A stretch of 27,150 nucleotides of DNA from Clostridiales bacterium (GTDB lineage Bacteria > Bacillota > Clostridia > Lachnospirales > Lachnospiraceae): positions 1-27,150 of the forward strand of contig QAKV01000007.1 in assembly GCA_003343625.1 (NCBI GenBank), given 5' to 3'. Made by a program: the position numbers and the translations under genes. The notes under the pieces were generated by a model. It was not told the DNA's origin, did not search any database, and saw only the letters and a program-made list of their open reading frames with translations. Of the stretch, positions 16,667-25,229 are shown piece after piece (the stretch's first letter is position 1; each line of letters starts with the position of its first letter).

Positions 16667-17324
16667 GCGATTCGCTCTCCTTTTCCTTCTTCCCGCAGCG
16701 GGCCTGATAATCCGGACAATACTCCGTCAGAAAGCACTCGCCGCATCGGGGTGTGGGCGCTTTGCAGATCTGCCTGCCCAGGGTGATGATTTGAATGTTG
16801 TATAAAATCCAGTGATCTTTGGGAAGAACTTCCATCAGCTCCATCTCCACCTTCACCGGGTCATCCTCTTTGGTCAGCCCCAGCTTTTTGGAGATCCGCT
16901 TCACATGGGTATCCACCACCACGCTGGGCTCATGATAAATGTTTCCCCGGATGACATTGGCCGTCTTCCTGCCCACCCCTGCCAGGGATGTCAGATCCTC
17001 CAGGGAGGACGGCACCTGTCCTCCGAACTTTTCCATGAGATCTCTGCAGCAGGCGATGATATTTTTGGCTTTATTGTGATAAAATCCGGTGGGACGAATA
17101 TCCTGTTCCAGCTCCTTTAAGTCCGCGTTGGCGAATGCCTCCACGGAAGGATATTTCACGAACAGATCCTTCGTCACGATATTCACCCTGGCATCCGTAC
17201 ACTGGGCGCTTAAGATCGTGGCGATCAGAAGCTGCCATGCGTTTTCATGGTTTAAATAGCAGATGTATTCCGTGCCGTAATGTTCATCCAAGAGATCCAA
17301 AATCGCTTTCGTATGCGCGTTCAC
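16659..17324 (-). CDS. nth: Endonuclease III (DNA glycosylase/AP lyase)
   Basis: 221 residues, normal length. The helix-hairpin-helix is LAGVGRKTANVI with catalytic K120, and D138 is in VVDTHVKR. The 4Fe-4S cluster cysteines are C187, C194, C197 and C203 in the canonical C-X6-C-X2-C-X5-C order. It removes oxidised pyrimidines and cuts the abasic site in base excision repair. It shares ATGA with the radical SAM gene upstream and overlaps the exonuclease downstream, so all three are translationally coupled. Confidence 0.97.
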   Translation of the reverse strand: MNAHTKAILDLLDEHYGTEYICYLNHENAWQLLIATILSAQCTDARVNIVTKDLFVKYPSVEAFANADLKELEQDIRPTGFYHNKAKNIIACCRDLMEKFGGQVPSSLEDLTSLAGVGRKTANVIRGNIYHEPSVVVDTHVKRISKKLGLTKEDDPVKVEMELMEVLPKDHWILYNIQIITLGRQICKAPTPRCGECFLTEYCPDYQARCGKKEKESESHG

Positions 17325-19162
17325 TTCGTGTCCTCCTGCGCTTCCCGCAAAACAGGCTTACGGAATATGGCGTTGTGATCCAGCGGATTTCTCTGCCGAT
17401 AGTCGAACAGAATTGCGGTCTTTTCGGCCGGCTTTTCCCCCCGTCCGGACAACCGGTCGAACTGCTCCGCCAGCTCCCATGCCTGCCGGTCCACCGGCCA
17501 GGTGAAAAGTTCCAGATGCGCCTGGCTTCTGAACTGCTTTTCCCCGCGGAAAAACCTCGCCAGCAGCTCCCGGTTTTCCGCCGCTTCCCCGGCGAAAGCC
17601 GGACGGCTCTTCGCGTTCTCCCGCAGATACAGATCGAAGATCAAAAGTTCCCTGTATAGCTCTTCCCGCCCGGGATCCGCTTTCTTCGCGAAATCCAAAA
17701 GCACCTGATAGCGGTATTCCCGGGAGGGGCTGTTCTTCCGATAGCCTTCCTTTTCATAGTAATCCGCCAGCGCCGAAAACAGGGCGAACGGGCTTTGAAA
17801 ACGCAGTTCCAGAAGCGGAAGCACATGGGTAAACTGCCCGCTGTTATAATACAGTTCCACCATCTCCTCCACCCGTTTCAGCCGGATGATATCCGCAAAG
17901 GACAGCCATTTCGTGCAGAGCACCTCATAGGGCGGTTCGCTCCGGGACACGATCCCCCACTCCTCCGCCATCTCCGCCAGATAGGATCCCTTCAACACCT
18001 TCAGAAATCCCAGCTGCAACTGCTGCGGCCGCATCGTATAAACGGCATCGAAAGAACGGACGAAGCTCGTCAGATCCTCATAGGGCAGCCCGGCGATGAG
18101 ATCCAGATGGATATGGATGTTATGCTCCGCATGGATGCGCACCACCGTGTGGCGAAGCCGTTCCAGATTCGTATAGCGCCGCACGGCCCGCAGGGTTTTC
18201 TGATTGATGGACTGGACTCCGATTTCCAGCTGCACCAGCCCCGGGCGCATTTTCGCCAGAAGCGACAGCTCGGCCCCGTCCAGAAGATCCGCCGAAATTT
18301 CGAAGTGGAAATTGGTGATTCCGTTGTCGTGTTCCAGAATATATTTCCAGATTTCCTGGGCATGGCGGTGATTGCAGTTGAAGGTCCGGTCGATGAACTT
18401 CACCTGAGCCACTTTCCGATCCAGAAAAAACTGCAGTTCCTTTTTGACCAGTTCCGGATTCCGGAGTCGAAGCGTTTTGTCCACGGAAGAAAGGCAATAG
18501 CTGCAGTTGAACGGGCAGCCCCGGCTGGATTCATAGTAGACGATGCGGTTCTCGAATTCTTTCAGATCCCGGTAGAAAAAGGGAATGGCGTTGAGGTCTG
18601 CCGGCGAACGTTCTCCGGTGCGTACGATCTCCCCGGACACGCTGTCCCGAAACACCAGCCCGGCGATGGAATACAGCCCCGCATTCTGCGCCGCTCCCGG
18701 CCAGAACGCAGCGATCTGCATCTGCATCTTCCTCCCGTTTCCATTCGCGCGCTCCCGGTAATATTCCAGCAGCTGGGAAAACGTTTCCTCCCCTTCCCCT
18801 ACCATGATGCCGGTGACAGCCGGTTCTTCCCCGATGATTTTCTCCGCGTCAAAGGAAACTTCCGGCCCTCCCAGCCAGACAGGAAGTTCCGGAAGGATTT
18901 TATGCAGTTCCCGAATCAGTTCCCGAATCAGTTCCCGGATCAGACGCCAGTTCCAGATATAGCACGAAAACCCGACGATATCCGGCTGTCTCTCATAGAG
19001 ATCCGTCAGGATATCCTCAGGTTTCTGATTGATCGTATATTCGGCCAGTTCCACTTCCCGCTCCGCCTCAGGCGCCTGTGCGGCCGCATAGGCCCGCAGA
19101 CTGTAAATCGCCGGATTGGAATGGATATATTTCGCGTTCAATGCCGCCAGTAAAAACTTCAT
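17321..19162 (-). CDS. B12-binding-domain radical SAM protein with DUF4080
   Basis: 613 residues. The N-terminal part is a B12-binding-like Rossmann fold (about 1-130, VWLGGPEVSFDA). The radical SAM core has C216, C220 and C223 in RGCPFNCSYC, plus FHFEISADLL and LIAGLPYED. The C-terminal DUF4080 region carries no known motif. The family resembles MiaB/anaerobic ring-cyclase-type radical SAM proteins, but its substrate is unknown. Start ATG 19162 was chosen over TTG 19171 because AAGGAAGG stands 9 bases before it. A threefold 12-bp repeat lies in frame at 18905-18940. The gene is fused by a 4-bp overlap to nth. Confidence 0.92.
   Translation of the reverse strand: MKFLLAALNAKYIHSNPAIYSLRAYAAAQAPEAEREVELAEYTINQKPEDILTDLYERQPDIVGFSCYIWNWRLIRELIRELIRELHKILPELPVWLGGPEVSFDAEKIIGEEPAVTGIMVGEGEETFSQLLEYYRERANGNGRKMQMQIAAFWPGAAQNAGLYSIAGLVFRDSVSGEIVRTGERSPADLNAIPFFYRDLKEFENRIVYYESSRGCPFNCSYCLSSVDKTLRLRNPELVKKELQFFLDRKVAQVKFIDRTFNCNHRHAQEIWKYILEHDNGITNFHFEISADLLDGAELSLLAKMRPGLVQLEIGVQSINQKTLRAVRRYTNLERLRHTVVRIHAEHNIHIHLDLIAGLPYEDLTSFVRSFDAVYTMRPQQLQLGFLKVLKGSYLAEMAEEWGIVSRSEPPYEVLCTKWLSFADIIRLKRVEEMVELYYNSGQFTHVLPLLELRFQSPFALFSALADYYEKEGYRKNSPSREYRYQVLLDFAKKADPGREELYRELLIFDLYLRENAKSRPAFAGEAAENRELLARFFRGEKQFRSQAHLELFTWPVDRQAWELAEQFDRLSGRGEKPAEKTAILFDYRQRNPLDHNAIFRKPVLREAQEDTK
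18905..18940 (-). repeat. Three tandem 12-bp in-frame repeats in the radical SAM gene
   Basis: On the plus strand CAGTTCCCGAAT occurs twice and then CAGTTCCCGGAT, so the protein reads LIRELIRELIREL in its B12-binding-like half. The unit keeps the frame, so copy-number change would add or remove four residues without breaking the gene. Confidence 0.85.
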
Positions 19163-19303
19163 ACCTCTCAACCTTCCTTCGCATTCCCGTCTATCTTAAC
19201 ACAAATAACGGTTTTTTGCATCGGGCTTTTTTCCCGAAGGATGAGGGAAAAATGCGGAAGGGTTCGGTGAAATGCGATAAAAGCGGCGGCCGCCAAAAAG
19301 AGT

Positions 19304-20836
19304 TCACCCCTCATTGAGAGAATTCATAAATCTTTCAAATCCTTCCCGTCCGGCCTCCGTCCTCTTGTAAACGTCCGCGTCCTCCAGCACCTGCATGAAG
19401 ACCAGGCCGATTTCCTTCTGGACGATGGAGTGGATATTTTCGGCGTTGACATCCTCGTAGCGGGGCAGGAATTCTTCCACCCAGTCCGCGTGTTTTGCCA
19501 GCGTTTCCTCGCTGCGCAGATCCGTTTTGGAAAGGATAGCCCGTTCCAGCGCCGCCATTTCTCCCTTTAAGCGGGCGGGCAGAACCGCCAGCCCCATGAC
19601 CTCGATCAGGCCGATATTCTCCTTTTTGATGTGATGCAGATTCGCATGCGGGTGGAAAACGCCCAGAGGGTGTTCTTTGGTGGTGATGTTATTGCGCAGT
19701 ACGAGATCCAGTTCGAAATCCTCCCCCCGTTTCCTGGCGATGGGCGTGATCGTGTTGTGGAGTTCTCCGTCCGTCTTCGCGAAGACGAAGCAGGCTTCGT
19801 CGCTGTAGACTCTCCAGGCATTTAAGATCACATCCGCCAGCGCGATCAGCCGATCCGCATCTTTGCCGGCAAGGCGGATGACGGACATGGGCCAGTTGAC
19901 GATGCCTGTCCGCACATCTTCAAATCCCCTGACGGCGAACGTCTTTTCCACCCCGGCTTTGGCCATGGGGAATTCGTAACGGCCGCCCTGGAAGTGATCG
20001 TGGCTCAGAATGGATCCTCCCACGATGGGAAGATCCGCATTGGAACCCAGCATGTAATGGGGGAACTGTTTCACGAAATCGAATAGCTTGACAAAAGTAT
20101 CATGCTCGATTTTCATGGGCGTATGTTCGAAGTTAAACACGATACAGTGTTCGTTATAATACACATAAGGGGAATACTGAAAGCCCCAGCGGCTGCCGTT
20201 GATCTCGATGGGAACGATGCGGTGGTTCTGTCTCGCCGGATGGTTCACCCGGCCCGCGTACCCTTCGTTCTCCCGGCACAACAGGCATTTGGGGTATCCG
20301 CTCTGCTTCGCCAGCTTCGCCGCTGCGATGGCTTTGGGATCCTTTTCCGGTTTGGACAGGTTGATCGTGATATCCAGATCCCCGTACTGCGTGGGCGCCA
20401 CCCATTTTTCATCCCGGCGGATCCGGTAGCGGCGGATATAATCCGTGTCCTGGCTGAAGCGATAGAAGAAATCCGTGGCCGCTTCCGGCGACTTCTCATA
20501 TTCTTTCCAGAACCGGCGGATGATCTCCGAAGGCCGTCCCACCAGGCAGCTCATGATTTTGGTATCGAACAGATCCCGGTAGACGATGCCATCCTCTTTC
20601 AGGATTCCCCTTTCGGCCGCATAGTCCAGCATTTCCTCAAGAATGCCGGGAAGCGCCGCCACCGCCTTCTCTCTCTCCGCTTCGGAAAGGGCCGGACACG
20701 TTCCAAACTGCCCTTCGAATTCGTCCAGGTCGAACAGCTCCAGCAGGCGGTTCACTGTATATACCTCGTCTTCCGGCTCCACCAGCCCGGTGAGCAGCCC
20801 ATAGTTTACCAGTTCACGGATCTTTTCCTGAATCAT
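19304..20836 (-). CDS. galT: UDP-glucose--hexose-1-phosphate uridylyltransferase, class II
   Basis: 510 residues, the long Firmicutes-type GalT rather than the roughly 350-residue enterobacterial type. It moves UMP from UDP-glucose to galactose-1-phosphate in the Leloir pathway. The active-site histidines are in SHDHFQGG (H279 and H281). Also visible are the N-terminal GalT segment (RDEKWVAPTQYGDLDITINL), FNFEHTPMKIEHDTF and the C-terminal GVFHPHANLHHIKKENIGLIEVMGL. It follows galK by 63 bp on the same strand. No strong terminator was found before the radical SAM gene downstream. Confidence 0.96.
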   Translation of the reverse strand: MIQEKIRELVNYGLLTGLVEPEDEVYTVNRLLELFDLDEFEGQFGTCPALSEAEREKAVAALPGILEEMLDYAAERGILKEDGIVYRDLFDTKIMSCLVGRPSEIIRRFWKEYEKSPEAATDFFYRFSQDTDYIRRYRIRRDEKWVAPTQYGDLDITINLSKPEKDPKAIAAAKLAKQSGYPKCLLCRENEGYAGRVNHPARQNHRIVPIEINGSRWGFQYSPYVYYNEHCIVFNFEHTPMKIEHDTFVKLFDFVKQFPHYMLGSNADLPIVGGSILSHDHFQGGRYEFPMAKAGVEKTFAVRGFEDVRTGIVNWPMSVIRLAGKDADRLIALADVILNAWRVYSDEACFVFAKTDGELHNTITPIARKRGEDFELDLVLRNNITTKEHPLGVFHPHANLHHIKKENIGLIEVMGLAVLPARLKGEMAALERAILSKTDLRSEETLAKHADWVEEFLPRYEDVNAENIHSIVQKEIGLVFMQVLEDADVYKRTEAGREGFERFMNSLNEG

Positions 20837-20899
20837 TTTCTTCCACGCTTTCCTCTCGCTTCGATCTTCCTTTTTGTAAGTTTTGTCCCGGGCAAAAAT

Positions 20900-22063
20900 T
20901 TACAGCTTCACCGGGCCGTCGCCGATCTGTACCGCATAGAAATCGGCCGCGTATCCGATCTTCTTTAAGTATGCCTGTCCCACTTTTTCCTGGAAGGCCC
21001 CGATGGCTTCGTCCTTTACAATGCTCACCGTGCAGCCTCCGAACCCTGCCCCGGTCATCCGGGATCCGATGACCCCGTCCACTTTCCAGGCTTCTTCCAC
21101 CAGGGTATCCAGTTCCTCGCCGGTAACTTCGTAATCGTCCCGCAAAGAAATGTGGGATTCGTTCATCAGCCGGCCGAAGGCTTCGATATCGTTTTGCTTC
21201 AGCGCCTCCACCGCCCGGACGGTCCTCCGGTTTTCATACACCGCATGACGGGCGCGCTTTTGACACACTTCGTCTTTGATGGCGCCCTTGTACAGTTCGA
21301 ACTGCTCTTCGTTCAAATCGCCCAGGGTTTCGATGCCGATCACCTGCTGCAGCTGGGCCAGCGCCGCCTCGCACTCGCTTCTTCTTTCATTGTATTTGGA
21401 ATCTCCCAGGCCCCGCTTTTTGTTGCTGCAGGCGATGACCAGCTTCGCCCCTTCCAGCCGGATGGGTGCATATTCAAACTCCATGGTCGCCGTATCCAAA
21501 AAGATGGCGTTGTCCTTTTTGCCCATGGCGATGGCAAACTGATCCATGATCCCGCAGTTGACCCCGTTAAACTGGTTCTCGGAAAACTGGCCGATCAGCG
21601 CCAGCTCTTCATTGGAAATGGAAAATCCGTACTGATCCCGCAGGATAAAGCCCGTAAGCACCTCCACGGAAGCGGAGGAAGACAGACCGGAACCGTTGGG
21701 GATGTTGCCGGACAGCAGCAGATCCATGCCTTCCGTGACCTCATACCCTTTCTGTCCAAACGCCCAAATCACGCCCTTGGGATAGTTGGTCCATCCCGCT
21801 TCCTTTTCCGGCTTTATCTTTTCCACCGAGGATTCCAGTACCCCCAGGCGGTCAAAGTTCATAGAATAAAAACGAAGCTTTTTGTCTTTCCTCTTCCTTG
21901 CCACCCCATAGGTCCCGATGGTCAGCGCGCAGGGGAATACATGGCCCCCGTTGTAATCCGTATGTTCTCCGATGAGGTTGACCCGTCCCGGTGCAAAATA
22001 AACTTCCGCACCTTCGGTATCCCCGAAAATTTCCCCGAATTTCTGTAAAAGCTGTTCTTTCAT
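20900..22063 (-). CDS. galK: Galactokinase
   Basis: 387 residues, GHMP kinase family, phosphorylating galactose to galactose-1-phosphate. The family start GRVNLIGEHTDYNGG lies at about residues 26-40, the ATP loop GNIPNGSGLSSSASVEV at about 119-135, and the third motif MTGAGFGGCTVSIV near 335. ATG 22063 was chosen because GGAGG lies 8 bases before it; ATG 22081 is possible but has no such site. It precedes galT and is preceded on the same strand by an AraC-type regulator, with a repeat-containing promoter region between. A mutarotase (galM) and an epimerase (galE) are not in the window. Confidence 0.97.
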   Translation of the reverse strand: MKEQLLQKFGEIFGDTEGAEVYFAPGRVNLIGEHTDYNGGHVFPCALTIGTYGVARKRKDKKLRFYSMNFDRLGVLESSVEKIKPEKEAGWTNYPKGVIWAFGQKGYEVTEGMDLLLSGNIPNGSGLSSSASVEVLTGFILRDQYGFSISNEELALIGQFSENQFNGVNCGIMDQFAIAMGKKDNAIFLDTATMEFEYAPIRLEGAKLVIACSNKKRGLGDSKYNERRSECEAALAQLQQVIGIETLGDLNEEQFELYKGAIKDEVCQKRARHAVYENRRTVRAVEALKQNDIEAFGRLMNESHISLRDDYEVTGEELDTLVEEAWKVDGVIGSRMTGAGFGGCTVSIVKDEAIGAFQEKVGQAYLKKIGYAADFYAVQIGDGPVKL

Positions 22064-22155
22064 GGCCTGTTCCTCCCGCATGGTCTGGTTTTGATTTTTC
22101 CCTGTTTTCCGGCCGCCCCGCTGCCGGAAGTTTCCTTCTTTCTGTCTGTTATCTT

Positions 22156-22184
22156 GTCATAAAAAACGCCTTGCAGCCAGACAA
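22156..22184 (-). promoter_or_regulatory. Candidate galK promoter
   Basis: On the minus strand TTGTCT (22179-22184) and TATGAC (22156-22161) are 17 bp apart. The match is modest, which is usual for activator-dependent promoters. The -35 overlaps the nearer of the two repeats at 22180-22212. Confidence 0.4.
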
Positions 22185-22212
22185 GGATGTTATGTTTACC
22201 TGACAAAATGTT
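22180..22212. promoter_or_regulatory. Candidate AraC-type operator: two direct repeats 21 bp apart
   Basis: GACAAGGATGTT (22180-22191) and GACAAAATGTT (22202-22212) share GACAA and ATGTT. The ATGTT parts start exactly 21 bp apart, two helical turns. One half-site overlaps the presumed -35 of galK and the other lies just upstream, the layout expected for an AraC-family dimer binding as activator. Confidence 0.5.
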
Positions 22213-22255
22213 GGAAACGTCCTGTCGCTGTCTTACTGTCCCGCCCTGCCTGTCC

Positions 22256-23170
22256 TTACGGTTCCCCGCCCGGCTCCAGCCGTCCCACTTTGGCGATGAA
22301 CTCCTCCACCTGCTTTAAATGTTCCCGGTTCCACCGGTTTTCGTCTTCCTTCATCCGCCTGCGGTAAGCGGAAGGGGAAATGCCGTTTTTCTGCCGGAAT
22401 GCCCGGGTGAACACCAGCGGATCCTGATAGCCGCAGGAAAACGCAATGCTCTCCACCGGCAGATCCGGAATCTTTAACAGCTCCGCCGCCCTGGTCAGAC
22501 GGCAGGTGGCCAGGAACTGCTGGGGGGACAGCCCCAAGGAATTTTCAAACAGGGTGTACAGGTAGCTGCGGTTGACGCAGACATAATCCGCCACGTCCGT
22601 CACCCGGATGGGGTTGCAGTAGTTGCGCTGAATGAACTCCACCGCCCGGCGGACGTACCGGTTCGCCCTGTCCTCCTCTTCCTGTCTGGAAACCGGCACG
22701 CTCTGGGCCACCACGGAAAGAAAGAGCTGCAGATCGCCGTTCCGTCTCCATTCGTTGGCCGTTCCCGACGTATTATGATCCATCATGTCCCGCACAATGC
22801 CGTAAAGCTCGTCCGAATTTTCGGATCGAAAGACCGGGTGCCGGGACGAAAGGCCCAGCCCTACGACGTATTCCGCCGCCCTGTCCCCGGCAAATCCCAC
22901 CCAGATATAGGTCCAGGGTTCCTTTTCGTCCGCCTGATAAAAGCTCATCTGTCCGGGCTCGATCAAAAAACCGTATCCCGCTTCCAGCGGATACTCCTCC
23001 CCCTCCAACCGGAAAATCCCCTTCCCGCTGAGCACGTAATGGATCAGATAATGGGGCTTTAAGGCCGGCCCGAAACGGTGCAGCGGTTCCGTCCTGGAAC
23101 AGCCGCAGCAGGTCATATACAGATCGCCCCCATGACCCTCGCCGAACGCCAGTTTATACGCTTTTTCCAA
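22256..23170 (-). CDS. AraC-family regulator, likely of galactose/galactoside use
   Basis: 304 residues. An N-terminal cupin-like sugar-binding domain (about 25-110; HYVLSGKGIFRLEGEEYPL, GFLIEPGQMSFY) resembles MsmR/RafR-type regulators. Two helix-turn-helix motifs follow at the C-terminus (about 190-275; ADYVCVNRSYLYTLFENSLGLSPQQFL and IAFSCGYQDPLVFTRAFRQKNGISPSAYRRR). The start is a TTG: AGGAGGG lies 5 bases before it and the next in-frame ATG is 18 codons later, inside the cupin. Position just before galK on the same strand suggests it activates galKT (inference). Confidence 0.9.
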   Translation of the reverse strand: MEKAYKLAFGEGHGGDLYMTCCGCSRTEPLHRFGPALKPHYLIHYVLSGKGIFRLEGEEYPLEAGYGFLIEPGQMSFYQADEKEPWTYIWVGFAGDRAAEYVVGLGLSSRHPVFRSENSDELYGIVRDMMDHNTSGTANEWRRNGDLQLFLSVVAQSVPVSRQEEEDRANRYVRRAVEFIQRNYCNPIRVTDVADYVCVNRSYLYTLFENSLGLSPQQFLATCRLTRAAELLKIPDLPVESIAFSCGYQDPLVFTRAFRQKNGISPSAYRRRMKEDENRWNREHLKQVEEFIAKVGRLEPGGEP

Positions 23171-23235
23171 ATGCCCTCCTCGCCGCGGCCCCCTTCGGCA
23201 CGCCGGTTCTCTTTTCCTGTTTCCGTTTCTCCTCT

Positions 23236-23244
23236 ATCATAGCA
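23236..23244 (-). promoter_or_regulatory. Extended -10 element of the araC-type gene
   Basis: The minus strand reads TGCTATGAT, an extended -10 without a clear -35, 66 bp before the TTG start. Confidence 0.45.
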
Positions 23245-23289
23245 TATCGCGGAGGTTTTTTCCGCCCTCCTGTGAATTTCAAAAAATTA

Positions 23290-23307
23290 CTTGTCAAGGC
23301 GGAGGCC
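23290..23307 (+). repeat. 18-bp imperfect copy of the tRNA-Gly anticodon region
   Basis: CTTGTCAAGGCGGAGGCC matches tRNA-Gly bases 25260-25277 at 15 of 18 positions, and all three differences are C/T changes. It sits where base composition drops on the left of the Schlafen-like gene, so it could be a decayed attachment site. Chance similarity is not excluded. Confidence 0.4.
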
Positions 23308-23367
23308 AGGAAAGATACTAATTTGAAAGGGCACATCAAACGCACAGTACAAATGGAACAGCTGTTG

Positions 23368-23376
23368 TGATATAAT
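23368..23376 (+). promoter_or_regulatory. Extended -10 promoter of the Schlafen-like gene
   Basis: TGATATAAT (consensus TATAAT at 23371-23376) with no good -35. The stretch 23171-23532 holds no gene. After this promoter it contains a 156-base leader with a 10-bp hairpin at 23437-23459 (TAATATTGGA/TCCGGTATTA, two G-T wobbles, no T-tract). Confidence 0.55.
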
Positions 23377-23510
23377 ACGGCGTGTAAAGTTCGTCGAAAT
23401 AAATCTTGAAAGTTAACTCTGATTAAGTTATGACAGTAATATTGGATGTTCCGGTATTATCCCCTGCATAATGAGCGGACTGCTTAATTGCTGAATCAGA
23501 CTTTTATGAG

Positions 23511-23532
23511 GAGGTAGCAACGAGGTAGCAAA
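23511..23532 (+). promoter_or_regulatory. Tandem duplicated ribosome binding site
   Basis: GAGGTAGCAAC is repeated as GAGGTAGCAAA directly before ATG 23533. The second GAGG is 7 bases from the start and the first is 18. The duplication decides the start and may have improved translation. Confidence 0.75.
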
Positions 23533-24981
23533 ATGGAAAACTTAAGTAAACTCGTAAATGAGCTGAGGAAGCTACCTACTGAAATCCAGTGGGTGGAATT
23601 TAAACACAACAATTATGATCCAGTTATGATCGGTCAGGACATCAGCGCACCGGCAAACAGTGCAGCGATGTGTGAGAAAAGCTGCGCCTATATGCTGTGG
23701 GGAATTGATGACACGACCCATGAAATCGTGGGAACAGATTATAATCTGCAGACGCTGAAAAAAGGTAATCAGGAATTGGAGAACTGGTTGCGTTCACTAC
23801 TCTCCCGTAATGCGGATTTTGAATTCCACACGGTTACGATGAATGATAAGAATGTCGGTGTGCTCATCATATATAGAGCAGTTAATCAGACAGTAATGTT
23901 TGAGAAAACTGACTATATTAGAGTAGGGAGTTACACGAAAAAATTGAATGAGTATCCCGCTTTACAGGCCCAATTATGGGACAGAATCCGCAACACAAAA
24001 TTCGAAGAGCGTTATGCAAAACAAGATATGGAACTCGCGGACACACTGCGGCTATTGGATTTTGTCGCATATTTTGATATACGCAACATCCCACAGCCAA
24101 CAGACATCAGCGGCGTGGCCCATTACATGCTGGAAGAAGGCGTTATTGTCAAGCAGGACAACGGACTCTATGCTATTACCAACCTCGGCGCAATCCTTTT
24201 GGCAAAACGCCTATCCGACTTTTCCCGTATTTCCCGAAAAGCAATTCGCGTAGTTCAATATCAAGGCAATAGCCGTTTGAATATGCTCAAAGAGGATGTA
24301 GGCGGAAAAGGCTATGTAGTTGGTTTTGAGGAACTGATCAAATATATCGAAGCTCTTCTTCCTACGCAAGAGTTGATCACAGGTGCATTGAGGGAAAAAA
24401 AATCTGCCTATCCAATCCTTGCCGTCAGAGAGGTAGTGGCAAATGCTTTGATTCACCAAGACTTTTCTGTGACCGGGACTGGGCCGGTGGTAGAAATTTT
24501 TGATAATCGCATTGAAGTTACTAATTCTGGGACTCCGCTCGTGGATGTTAGACGCATTATTGACAATCCGCCCAAATCAAGAAACGAAAAACTGGCCGCT
24601 TTGATGCGAAGGCTGAAAATGTGTGAGGAACTGGGAACGGGTTGGGATAAAATCGTTATCACCTGCGAACTGTATCAGCTACCAGCTCCCAAAATTGAAT
24701 TATTTGAGGATAGCACCAGAGTTACGCTGTTTTCTGAAATACCTTTCTCTAATCTTTCTATGGAAAACAAGCTTTGGGCCTGCTATTTGCATGCTTGTAT
24801 TAAGCATGTGCAAGGTGAACAGTTAACAAACAGTTCTTTGAGAGAACGGTTCGGACTGGAAAATTCTGCGTCGGCTACGATATCACGGTTGATCAAAGAA
24901 GCAGTTGCGATGGAAATAATCAAACCGCTTGACCCTACCACCGCGCCGAGATATATGAAATACATTCCTGTATGGGCGTAA
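23533..24981 (+). CDS. Schlafen-AlbA_2 / HATPase_c_4 (RecG-like) putative regulator
   Basis: 482 residues. The N-terminal Schlafen AlbA_2 domain (about 10-140) shows WVEFKHNN, AYMLWGIDD and the terminal YIRVGSYTKKL. A HATPase_c_4 domain follows (about 295-400, AVREVVANALIHQDFSVTGTGPVVEIFDNRIEVTNSG), then a C-terminal winged helix (TNSSLRERFGLENSASATISRLI). These proteins are often misnamed RecG helicases, but no helicase motif is present. They are thought to be DNA-binding regulators, and some are linked to mobile or defence loci. Hand-counted GC over 23581-23820 is about 45%, below the backbone. With the adjacent tRNA gene and the repeats on both sides, it looks acquired. Confidence 0.85.
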   Translation: MENLSKLVNELRKLPTEIQWVEFKHNNYDPVMIGQDISAPANSAAMCEKSCAYMLWGIDDTTHEIVGTDYNLQTLKKGNQELENWLRSLLSRNADFEFHTVTMNDKNVGVLIIYRAVNQTVMFEKTDYIRVGSYTKKLNEYPALQAQLWDRIRNTKFEERYAKQDMELADTLRLLDFVAYFDIRNIPQPTDISGVAHYMLEEGVIVKQDNGLYAITNLGAILLAKRLSDFSRISRKAIRVVQYQGNSRLNMLKEDVGGKGYVVGFEELIKYIEALLPTQELITGALREKKSAYPILAVREVVANALIHQDFSVTGTGPVVEIFDNRIEVTNSGTPLVDVRRIIDNPPKSRNEKLAALMRRLKMCEELGTGWDKIVITCELYQLPAPKIELFEDSTRVTLFSEIPFSNLSMENKLWACYLHACIKHVQGEQLTNSSLRERFGLENSASATISRLIKEAVAMEIIKPLDPTTAPRYMKYIPVWA

Positions 24982-25111
24982 TCTAACTTGCCGATAACTT
25001 GCTCATCAAAAAGGGCGATTGTGTTTTGCGCGCCAATGGTGCCAGATGTGGGGCTGATTTAGAGGCTATAGCCCCACATATAGGGCGAATTTAACTTGCT
25101 GGTAACTTGCT
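24974..25111 (+). repeat. Pair of about 30-bp imperfect direct repeats after the Schlafen-like gene
   Basis: Copies at 24974-25003 and 25083-25111 both begin GGGCG and contain two TAACTTGC units 11 bp apart; they differ by one indel and three or four substitutions. The first copy includes the gene's stop codon. The rest of 24982-25229 holds no gene. Confidence 0.75.
25047..25078. repeat. 9-bp inverted repeat between the two direct repeats
   Basis: TGTGGGGCT and AGCCCCACA pair perfectly around a 14-base loop that itself contains part of the palindrome GGCTATAGCC, so two folds compete. There is no T-tract, so it is not a standard terminator. Confidence 0.65.
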
Positions 25112-25160
25112 GGGGAATCCTAAGTATTCAATAGAATTTCAAAAAAAGTTAAAAAAGCAC

Positions 25161-25189
25161 TTGCCAAACCCTTCTATCTGTGATATTAT
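25161..25189 (+). promoter_or_regulatory. Promoter of the tRNA-Gly gene
   Basis: TTGCCA (25161-25166) and TATTAT (25184-25189) are 17 bp apart, 40 bp before the mature 5' end. Confidence 0.65.
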
Positions 25190-25229
25190 AACTTTCGTCG
25201 TCGGGAAAACGGCGGACAAACAGGGAAAT

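Noticed and set aside
18905..18940. CRISPR-like repeats
   Set aside because: The units are 12 bp and tandem without spacers, and they lie inside a conserved coding frame.
17795..19153. 452-codon plus-strand frame
   Set aside because: Antisense to the radical SAM gene, with His/Pro/Arg-rich shadow composition.
22162..22184. Terminator after the AraC gene (CCTTG...CAAGG then TTTTTT on the minus strand)
   Set aside because: The stem is only 5 bp and the segment is better explained as part of the galK promoter; attenuation is not excluded.
23533..24981. RecG helicase
   Set aside because: There are no Walker or helicase motifs; the similarity is only to the AlbA_2/HATPase family that is often mislabelled RecG.
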